Origin: Rhodothermus sp.
GTDB lineage: Bacteria; Bacteroidota; Rhodothermia; Rhodothermales; Rhodothermaceae
Reading direction: 5' to 3'
NCBI GenBank assembly: GCA_015487635.1
Contig: WFPM01000119.1
Location: 1 to 53,140 of the forward strand
DNA: 53,140 bases
In this document: positions 31,288-39,076 of the stretch, piece by piece
Position numbering within the stretch: position 1 is the first letter of the stretch
How the letters are laid out: every line of letters starts with the position of its first letter
Program-made: the position numbers and the translations under genes
Notes under the pieces: generated by a model
Database searches by the model: none
Told to the model about the DNA's origin: nothing
Seen by the model: the letters and a program-made list of their open reading frames with translations, nothing else

Positions 31288-32526
31288 TTACTCGGGCAGA
31301 CGGTCGGCCTCCAGGCGAGCTTCGAGCGCCAGCGCCGCTTCGATGAGCTGCTCGCGCAGCGGGTGCAGCTTTTCGTGCTGGTCAATGTAGCGCGAAAGCG
31401 CCTCGCGCAGCGAGCTGTCGCGCTCGACGATCGTGCGGCGCTCGCGCACCACGGGCGTGACGGTGCGCTCGACGCCGGCAATGTGGGCGGCTGCACGTAG
31501 CGCCTCGCGGATGCGACGCACGTCGACCCGAGCTACCTGGTCTTCGTCTACTTGGTAGCGCACGCGCACAATGGCGTCGGCCACCGGAGCGCGGGCGATG
31601 GCATTCAGGATGCGTTCGGTGGGGTCGTCGCTATCGCGGGCGTCTATGTGCAGGTCCACGAAGCGGCGGGCGGGCGTCTCCACGAAGCGGTAATGCGTTT
31701 GTTTGCGGATGCCGTCGGGATGGATTTCTACCAGGACGAAGCCCTTCGGGTCGTCCGCCTCGCGAAACGTGACGCGCTCGATGCTGCTGCTGTAGACGAC
31801 GGGAATGCCCTCGGGATTGAGATTCTGGTGCCGGTGGATGTGGCCCAGCGCCACGTAGTCGATGGGCGGCAGCGCCAGCTGGCCCACGGTGAACTTCGGC
31901 TCGTGGGCGATGAGGCTGGTGCGCTCCGAGCCGGAAAGCTCGGCGCCCTGCACGCTGAAGTGTCCGGCCAGCACGGTGGGCAGCGACGGATCGAGCCGTT
32001 CGACCGCTTTCTGCACGTATTCGGCGTAGAGCTGTTCGATAATCTCGCGCACTTCGGCCGCCGACTTCTGGCGGTATTCTTCGCGCGTCAGCAGCAAGCT
32101 ACGCACCGGCCAGGGCAGGGCGATGAGCTGGAGCGGCCCGCTTTTCGTCTGGATGGTGGCCACTTCGGGCCGTCGGAAGACGCGGGCCTGTCCTTCCAGA
32201 TAGCGGAAGATGTCGATCGACGAGGCGCGACCAAAGGTAACCGGATGATCGTGGTTGCCTACCAGCAGGACGATCGGGATGCCGCGCTCGGTCAGCGGGC
32301 GCAGGCACTCGGCAAAGATCGTCTGCTCGGTCGGGGAGGGATCTGGATTCCGAAAGGCGTCGCCGCAGAACAGAAACAGATCGACGTCTTCGGCGAGCGC
32401 CTGCTCCACCATGAACTCGAACGCGCGGCGGAAGTCCTGCAGCCGCGTGTTGAGTCCCGTCGATGAATCGACGCGGCCGTAGGTGGTGATGCCCAGGTGG
32501 ATGTCGGCCGTGTGCAGGATCTTCAT
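31288..32526 (-). CDS. Mre11/SbcD-like DNA repair exonuclease
   Basis: MKILHTADIHLGITTYGR; LFLFCGDAFRN; LLVGNHDHP; VLAGHFSV; VALGHIHRHQ. Confidence 0.87.
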   Translation of the reverse strand: MKILHTADIHLGITTYGRVDSSTGLNTRLQDFRRAFEFMVEQALAEDVDLFLFCGDAFRNPDPSPTEQTIFAECLRPLTERGIPIVLLVGNHDHPVTFGRASSIDIFRYLEGQARVFRRPEVATIQTKSGPLQLIALPWPVRSLLLTREEYRQKSAAEVREIIEQLYAEYVQKAVERLDPSLPTVLAGHFSVQGAELSGSERTSLIAHEPKFTVGQLALPPIDYVALGHIHRHQNLNPEGIPVVYSSSIERVTFREADDPKGFVLVEIHPDGIRKQTHYRFVETPARRFVDLHIDARDSDDPTERILNAIARAPVADAIVRVRYQVDEDQVARVDVRRIREALRAAAHIAGVERTVTPVVRERRTIVERDSSLREALSRYIDQHEKLHPLREQLIEAALALEARLEADRLPE

Positions 32527-32590
32527 GGGGAAAGGCGGGCTGGCGATCAGCCAGAAGATAAGACGGCGGCCGCTCGGATGCCAGTCCGCC

Positions 32591-34942
32591 TCACCATCCC
32601 ACACGGCGCTGACGCAGCTCAGGCGTGAGTCGGCGCTCCTGGCGGAGCGAGTCGGTGCCCGGCAGGTGCAGGCTGATCGGTAGCGGGAAGGTGGCGTCGC
32701 TGATCTCGATGTCCGGCGCCTGTTCCATGCGCCGCCAGAAGTCGCCCACGATTAGCAGCGCGTTGTGGGCACCCTGGCCCCACCAGTGCGTGCGGAATGT
32801 GACGCGTGGATCATTGAAGCCCACCCAGGCGCCGGTGACCAGTTCGGGATGCATCAGGATGAACCAGCCGTCGGCGCTGTTCTGGGTGGTGCCCGTTTTG
32901 CCGGCTAGGTCGTAGCGGGTCAGCCCGAACTGCCAGCGAATGCGCTGGCCCGTTCCGTACCGAATTACGTCGCGAAGCATGTCGACCACTGTATAGGCGG
33001 TCTCTTCGGAAATGGCTTCGCGCGGCACCGGCCGGGCTTCGTAGAGCACGCGTCCGGTGGCATCTTCAATGCGGGTGACCATCGTGGGTTCGTAGTAGAG
33101 GCCGCCGCTGGCCAGCGTGGCGTAGGCCGAGACCAGCTCCAGCAGCGTCACGCTGCTGGTACCCAGCGCCAACGAGGGCACCGCCTTCAGCGGACTTTTA
33201 ATGCCCATGCGGCGGGCATAGAAAGCCACGTTGCGCGCGCCCACCTGCAGTACAAGGCGGGCCGAAACCGTGTTGACCGAGCGGGCCAGCGCCTCGCGCA
33301 GTGTGATGAGTTGACCGGTCGATTCGCCCTCGGCGTTCTTGGGCTGCCAGACGTTCCCTGCCGGGTCCACGTAGGTGACCGAGCTGTCGGGTAGTACGTC
33401 GTAGGGCGACCAGCCGTTGTCGATGGCCGCCGTGTAGAGGAACGGCTTGAACGTAGAGCCCGGCTGGCGGCGGGCAATGGCCACGTGGTCGTACCAGTCC
33501 TGCGTCAGGTCACGGCCGCCCACCCAGGCCCGGACGTAGCCGTTGCGCGGGTCGATCGCCACAAAACCGGCTTCCAGACGCGTCTTGACCGCTTTGAGCG
33601 AGTCCATAAAGGCCCGGTCGGCCCGAAGCCGACGGAGCGCCTCGTCAGGAGCCATGCCACTGGCCACCAGGCGCCGATAACGCGCCGTCTCCCGGATGAA
33701 CTGATCGACCGTGTCGCGTTTGCTGGACCAGTAGTAGGCGAACGGCTGGTAGTTTTTCTGCTGCAGGTACAGGTTGATGTCGTCGCCCAGGAAGTAGCCG
33801 GTTTCGCGGCTCCACTCGTAGTTGACCACGACCTGCAGCTTGTCAAGCGTTTCTTCGACGGCCTGGCGGGCCAGCTCCTGCAGCCGGCTGTCGAGCGTGG
33901 TATAGACGCGCAGCCCGTCCGTGTAGATGTTGTAGCCGTGCTCTTTCGCCCAGTTTACGAGCCAGCGCCGCACGTATTCGGCAAAATAGGGGGCGATGCT
34001 GGCCGTGATCGATGACGTGTGAAAGTCTGTGACGATCGGATCGTCCTTGTGCGCCTCAAAGAAATCCCGGTCCAGATAGCCGTGCCGGACCATCTGCCAG
34101 AGCACGACGTTGCGTCGCTGGCGGGCACGTTCGGGGAAACGAATCGGATTGTAGAGCGCCGGATTGCGCAGCATCCCGACCAGTGTGGCCGCCTCCAGCA
34201 CGTTCAGATCCCGAGCCGGCTTGTTGAAGAATGTGCGGGCCGCCGACTCGATGCCGAAAGCGTTGTAGACGAACTCGACCGTGTTCAGGTACATTTCGAT
34301 GATTTCTCGCTTGGTGTAGCGGCGCTCGAGTTCGACGGCCGTCACCATTTCCTTGAGTTTGCGCTTGATCGTCTGGGCCCGACCGATCTGCTCATTGTAC
34401 AGGTTTCGGGCCAGCTGCTGGGTGATTGTCGAGCCGCCCTGCACCTCGCGGCCCAGGCTCAGGATCGTCTGCGCCACGGCCGAGGCCGTGCGAAACAGGT
34501 CGATTCCCCAGTGATCGTAGAACCGATGGTCTTCGGTGGCCAGCAGGGCTTGGATGACGTAAGGCGAGATCTCGTCGTAAGAAACCCAGGTGCGGTTCTG
34601 ACGGGCGTAGCGGGCCAGTTCTTTGCCGTCGGCCGTGTAGGCGATGGTGGCCAGCTCGAAGGTGGGGTTGTCGAGTTGCTGGAACGAGGGCAGTTCGTCC
34701 GAAAGCGACCACACGTACAGGCCCAGGGCCAGCGCGCCCAGCAGGATCAGACCCACCAGCACGCTCAGCACCAGCGCCGCCTGGGCTTTGCGCGGATCCC
34801 GAAAGCGTCGATAGAAAAAGCCGGCCGGTCCCCGGCGTTTCCGGGGCGTGTGGCCGTCGCCCCGTAGCCGGGCGTGCCGGAAGTTCGGGTCGCTGAAATA
34901 CCGCCGCAATTCCTCTTCGGTGTGCGTCCAGCGGTCAGGCAT
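32591..34942 (-). CDS. Penicillin-binding protein 1A (bifunctional transglycosylase/transpeptidase)
   Basis: ATEDHRFYDHWGID; QGGSTITQQLARNLY; RQPGSTFKPFLY; ARSVNTVSARL; GKTGTTQNSADGWF. Confidence 0.93.
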   Translation of the reverse strand: MPDRWTHTEEELRRYFSDPNFRHARLRGDGHTPRKRRGPAGFFYRRFRDPRKAQAALVLSVLVGLILLGALALGLYVWSLSDELPSFQQLDNPTFELATIAYTADGKELARYARQNRTWVSYDEISPYVIQALLATEDHRFYDHWGIDLFRTASAVAQTILSLGREVQGGSTITQQLARNLYNEQIGRAQTIKRKLKEMVTAVELERRYTKREIIEMYLNTVEFVYNAFGIESAARTFFNKPARDLNVLEAATLVGMLRNPALYNPIRFPERARQRRNVVLWQMVRHGYLDRDFFEAHKDDPIVTDFHTSSITASIAPYFAEYVRRWLVNWAKEHGYNIYTDGLRVYTTLDSRLQELARQAVEETLDKLQVVVNYEWSRETGYFLGDDINLYLQQKNYQPFAYYWSSKRDTVDQFIRETARYRRLVASGMAPDEALRRLRADRAFMDSLKAVKTRLEAGFVAIDPRNGYVRAWVGGRDLTQDWYDHVAIARRQPGSTFKPFLYTAAIDNGWSPYDVLPDSSVTYVDPAGNVWQPKNAEGESTGQLITLREALARSVNTVSARLVLQVGARNVAFYARRMGIKSPLKAVPSLALGTSSVTLLELVSAYATLASGGLYYEPTMVTRIEDATGRVLYEARPVPREAISEETAYTVVDMLRDVIRYGTGQRIRWQFGLTRYDLAGKTGTTQNSADGWFILMHPELVTGAWVGFNDPRVTFRTHWWGQGAHNALLIVGDFWRRMEQAPDIEISDATFPLPISLHLPGTDSLRQERRLTPELRQRRVGW

Positions 34943-34967
34943 GGATCGATCGATGCCGTTTTTCGGC

Positions 34968-35717
34968 TCAGAATAGTGCGTATCGGATCAACGTCTGTGG
35001 GCCGTCCGGGGTCCAGCGGCAGAGGGCCAGCGCGTCAGCTTCCATCAGGCCGAACGTCTGCGCCTGATACCAGCAGCCCGGATTCAGGTACAGCCCTTCA
35101 GGCCAGCGAAGCAGTTCGGCCTGATGGCTGTGGCCCAGCACGACCACGTCGGCCTGCCTTTCCCGGAGTACCTGCCTGGCGTAGCGGCGCAGGCGTTCGA
35201 CGGTGACCGGATTCAGTCGCTCCGGCCGCCACTGGGTGACGCGTCGTGCCAGAGCCAGTCCCAGATCGCCGGGCAGCAGGGTCCGGTAGAGCCACACCGG
35301 CACCGGATGACGGAGCAGCCGGCGCAGTGCCCGCGAGAGCGGCCGGGCAATGGCCAGATCGCCGTGGTCCAGATAGACGCGACGCCCCAGCAGCGAAACG
35401 ACCGCCGCCTCGTAGAGCACCTGCACACCCAGTTCCTCCTTAAAGTAATCCCGATGCCAGGGATCGTGGTTGCCGACCACGTAGGTAACGGGAATGCCCC
35501 GCGCGGTCCAGTCGGCCAGCAGCGCCTGAAAACGGACAAACCCCCGGGGGACCAGGTAACGGTATTCGATATAGTGATGAAAGACGTCGCCGACCAGCAC
35601 CAGATGTTGAACGCGATCGGCCAGCGCGGCCAGGCAGGCCAGCAATGACTGCTCGACCGCCCGCTCGGTGGCAGGATCGGCGCGTCCCAGATGCAGATCG
35701 GCGAAAAACAGGATCAC
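34968..35717 (-). CDS. LpxH-like UDP-2,3-diacylglucosamine diphosphatase / metallophosphoesterase
   Basis: ILFFADLHLGR; LVLVGDVFHHYIEYR; VVGNHDPW; LDHGD; VVLGHSHQAE. Confidence 0.8.
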   Translation of the reverse strand: MILFFADLHLGRADPATERAVEQSLLACLAALADRVQHLVLVGDVFHHYIEYRYLVPRGFVRFQALLADWTARGIPVTYVVGNHDPWHRDYFKEELGVQVLYEAAVVSLLGRRVYLDHGDLAIARPLSRALRRLLRHPVPVWLYRTLLPGDLGLALARRVTQWRPERLNPVTVERLRRYARQVLRERQADVVVLGHSHQAELLRWPEGLYLNPGCWYQAQTFGLMEADALALCRWTPDGPQTLIRYALF

Positions 35718-35844
35718 GGGCTCTCAGGGCAAATCGGGTTGCTTGATGTTGCGTTCGGGTAAAGTAGCCGTGTCCGTCAAACAGGATCTTCTGGACATTG
35801 TGACCGATCGGCCTTCAGCAGCAGACACGTTCCCGTTTGCAGGG

Positions 35845-35890
35845 CGCCACGGAGCGAAGTGGCCTCAAACGGATGCTTCGCTCCGTGGCG
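35845..35890. repeat. Perfect 15-bp inverted repeat
   Basis: CGCCACGGAGCGAAG (35845-35859) / CTTCGCTCCGTGGCG (35876-35890). Confidence 0.9.
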
Positions 35891-36055
35891 GACAACGGAC
35901 TCATTTTCGGGCCGCACGGCTATCCCATTCTGCATTATCTTAACGCACGCGCCGCCCTTGTTCGCGTAGGTAGCCGATGGGGTTCCGGCGGCGCACCCTT
36001 TCGGCGCTTGAGGCGTTGGAAGCGCGTCTGTCACCCGGTAGTCAGCCATTGAGTC

Positions 36056-36718
36056 ATGTACCGCGACTACGACTACTACCAGCCGCCCACGCAGTTTGCT
36101 GTTTTTCCGCCGGTCGTCAAAAATCTGCTGATCCTGAACGGCCTGGTGTTTCTGGCGCAACTGGTGCCCACCACCGATCGGCTGCTCATCGAATGGTTTG
36201 CGCTCTGGCCGCTGGGCCTTCCGGACTTCTACCCGGGCTTCTGGCCCTGGCAGCTCATCACCTACAGTTTCCTGCACGGTGGCTTTGCCCACCTTTTTTT
36301 CAATATGTTCGCGCTCTGGATGTTCGGCGTGCCGATCGAGCGGGCCTGGGGCTCCCGGCGCTTTGGGGTATACTACTTTGTGTGTGTGGCGGGAGCAGGC
36401 CTGACGCAATTACTGGTTGTTACGCTCAGTGGCTCGGTGTACCCGACGGTGGGCGCATCGGGCGGGGTGTTTGGCATCCTGCTGGCTTTCGGGATGATGT
36501 TTCCCAATACGCCTATCTATCTGTATTTCCTGTTTCCAATCAAGGCCAAGTGGCTGGTGATTGGCTACGGATTGCTGGAACTGTGGGCTGGCGTGACGGG
36601 CACCCAGGCGGGCGTGGCGAACTTTGCGCATCTGGGCGGGATGCTTTTCGGTTTTCTACTAATTCAGTACTGGCGGGGGAAGCTACCCTGGCGTCCAACG
36701 CGGCGGTTGTACTGGTAG
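36056..36718 (+). CDS. Rhomboid-family intramembrane serine protease
   Basis: HGGFAHLFFNMFALWMFG; TVGASGGVFGILLAFG; FAHLGGMLFGF. Confidence 0.88.
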   Translation: MYRDYDYYQPPTQFAVFPPVVKNLLILNGLVFLAQLVPTTDRLLIEWFALWPLGLPDFYPGFWPWQLITYSFLHGGFAHLFFNMFALWMFGVPIERAWGSRRFGVYYFVCVAGAGLTQLLVVTLSGSVYPTVGASGGVFGILLAFGMMFPNTPIYLYFLFPIKAKWLVIGYGLLELWAGVTGTQAGVANFAHLGGMLFGFLLIQYWRGKLPWRPTRRLYW

Positions 36719-36788
36719 CACAAAACCTTTCGCCCGTCCATGCAGTACACAACAGCAGATCTGTGGAACCACCTATCCTGAGCGATCC

Positions 36789-37697
36789 GTGAGCCGGTTT
36801 CTGGTCTGGTATCGGATGCAGCCGCCCGCGCTGCGGGCCCTGCTGACGATCAATGTGGGCGTCTACCTGCTGTGGATCCTGGTGCTCATGCACCTCGACG
36901 CCGTGCGTGGATTCGTGTGGATGCAGTTAGCGTTGAACCCCGACTGGCCGGCCATCCTGAGGCATCCCTGGCAACTCGTTACCTACAACTTTCTACACCT
37001 GCAGCCGGGCTTCTGGGGGCTCCTGCACATTCTGTTCAACATGCTCTGGCTGGTGTGGATCGGCCGCGAATACGAGGAGCTGCACGGCTCGCACCAGCTC
37101 CTGGCATTGTACCTGATCGCCGGCGTCGGTGGCGGGTTGCTCACCGTGCTGCTGCACGCGCTGTTTCCGAGCGTGGGCGCCTTTGGTGGGCTGGTGCACG
37201 GCGCGTCGGCGTCGGTGCTGGGCGTACTCATGGCCGTGGCCGTCCTTTACCCCTTCAAGAGCGTGGCGCTGTTTCTGTTCGGGCCGATCCGGTTGCTCTA
37301 CCTGGTGCTGATCTTTCTGGTGCTCGACGTGCTGTTCATGGCTGGCGGCGGCACGGCCGTTGGGGCGCACCTGGGCGGTGCACTGTTCGGTTTCCTGTAC
37401 GCGAAGGCTGAGCAGCGGGGAATTGATCTGGCCGGGTGGGCCCGCATCTTCTTCCAACCCCGGCGCGTACTGCGGAAGCGGCAGCCCGTCACAGCCGAGA
37501 CCGGCCATCTGCTGCGTCGGGTGGGCGCCTGGATGGAACAGCGACGTGGCGCAGCGGCCGAAGGTCGGAGCAGTTCGGCTGAGGAACGCTCGCTGGAGGA
37601 AGAGGTGGATCGCATTCTGGACAAGATCAGCGCGCACGGGTACGATTCGCTCACCGAAGAAGAGAAGCGGATCCTGTACGAAGCCAGTCGGCGTTGA
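36789..37697 (+). CDS. Rhomboid-family intramembrane serine protease (second copy)
   Basis: LLHILFNMLWLVWIGREYE; VHGASASVLGVLMA; GAHLGGALFGFLYAK. Confidence 0.85.
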   Translation: MSRFLVWYRMQPPALRALLTINVGVYLLWILVLMHLDAVRGFVWMQLALNPDWPAILRHPWQLVTYNFLHLQPGFWGLLHILFNMLWLVWIGREYEELHGSHQLLALYLIAGVGGGLLTVLLHALFPSVGAFGGLVHGASASVLGVLMAVAVLYPFKSVALFLFGPIRLLYLVLIFLVLDVLFMAGGGTAVGAHLGGALFGFLYAKAEQRGIDLAGWARIFFQPRRVLRKRQPVTAETGHLLRRVGAWMEQRRGAAAEGRSSSAEERSLEEEVDRILDKISAHGYDSLTEEEKRILYEASRR

Positions 37698-37736
37698 AGC
37701 CCGGAGCCAACCGCGAACACAACCCCTGACGTTATC

Positions 37737-38834
37737 ATGGAGCGACCGCGTCGCCGGTCCCGGCCTGTCATGGTCGGGAATGTGCAGATTGGTGGTGGGG
37801 CCCCGATCTCCGTCCAGTCGATGACGACCACGAAGACGCACGATGTGGAGGCCACGCTGGCGCAGATCCGGCAGCTGGCCGAGGCGGGAGCCGACATCGT
37901 GCGGGTGGCCGTTCCACGCCCGGAGGACGCCGAAGCGCTGCGCGACATCGTGCAGGGCAGCCCAGTGCCCATCGTGGCCGACATCCACTTCAACTACCAG
38001 TACGCGCTGAAGGCTATCGAGGCCGGCGTGGCCAAGGTGCGCATCAACCCCGGTAACATCGGCAAAGAGGAGTGGGAACGCGAGGTGCTGCTGGCTGCCA
38101 AGGAAAAGGGCATCCCGATCCGGATCGGCGTCAATTCGGGCTCGCTCGAACGCGACCTGCTCGACAAGTACGGCTATCCGAAGCCGGAGGCGCTCTTCGA
38201 AAGCGCCATGCGACACGTGGAGATCTGTCTCAAACACGGATTCGAGGACATTGTCATCTCCGTCAAACATTCCGACGTCTACTACATGATCCAGGCCTAC
38301 CGGCTGATCGCCGAGCGCACGGACTTCCCGCTACATCTCGGCGTGACCGAAGCCGGATCTTTCCTGAGCGGTAGCATCAAGAGCGCCATCGGCATTGGAG
38401 CGCTGCTGGCCGAAGGCATTGGCGACACGATCCGGGTCTCGCTGGCCACAGACCCGGTCAAAGAGGTGGAAGTGGCGCATCAGATTCTGAAGGCGCTGCG
38501 GCTGGGCCCACCGGGCGTGAACATCATTGCCTGCCCGACGTGCGGCCGCCTGACCGGCAACCTGTTCTCGATCGTGGAGGCCGTCGAGGAGGCCGTCAAG
38601 GCGCGCAAGTTTAAAAAGAACCTGAACGTAGCCTTGATGGGCTGTGCGGTGAACGGCCCGGGCGAGGCGGCTGGCGCCGATCTGGGCATTTCGCTGGGGC
38701 GCGGCCGGGCTCACCTGTTCATCCGGGGCAAGGTCGTGCGCGTGGTGCCCGAAGACCAGATTGTCGATGCCGTGCTGGAAGCGATCGAGCAGTGGGAGGA
38801 AACTTCGGATGGCGTGGCACCGGATGCTTCCTGA
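37737..38834 (+). CDS. ispG: 4-hydroxy-3-methylbut-2-enyl diphosphate synthase (IspG/GcpE)
   Basis: PISVQSMTTTKTHDVEATLAQI; VADIHFNYQYALKAIEAGVAKVRINPGNIG; CPTCGRLTGNLF; GCAVNGPGEA. Confidence 0.96.
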   Translation: MERPRRRSRPVMVGNVQIGGGAPISVQSMTTTKTHDVEATLAQIRQLAEAGADIVRVAVPRPEDAEALRDIVQGSPVPIVADIHFNYQYALKAIEAGVAKVRINPGNIGKEEWEREVLLAAKEKGIPIRIGVNSGSLERDLLDKYGYPKPEALFESAMRHVEICLKHGFEDIVISVKHSDVYYMIQAYRLIAERTDFPLHLGVTEAGSFLSGSIKSAIGIGALLAEGIGDTIRVSLATDPVKEVEVAHQILKALRLGPPGVNIIACPTCGRLTGNLFSIVEAVEEAVKARKFKKNLNVALMGCAVNGPGEAAGADLGISLGRGRAHLFIRGKVVRVVPEDQIVDAVLEAIEQWEETSDGVAPDAS

Positions 38835-38953
38835 GCAGAGAGAGACTTTCTGTAGCGAAATTATGCCTTAAAAGTTGTTCTAAACTTTTGATCATATCTT
38901 TTTCATAGGCCGTGTGAAACAGCATGCCGCGCGGAGACGTTGAGTCTGGGCTG

Positions 38954-38963
38954 AAAGCGCTTT
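38954..38963. promoter_or_regulatory. Palindrome AAAGCGCTTT upstream of the tryptophanase-like gene
   Basis: Shares AAGCGCTT with the LacI-type operator at 41966. Confidence 0.4.
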
Positions 38964-39076
38964 TGTCGTGACGAGAAGGCGGTGCTGTTGGCTTGTCCGG
39001 GTGAGGCCGATCGAAGCGGGGGTGGTAAGATTCCGGCCAGTGCAGTTGTTGTCCTGAAGTAAAAAACACCGTTCCT

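Noticed and set aside
36993-38270. 425-aa minus-strand ORF
   Set aside because: Antisense to the second rhomboid and ispG genes
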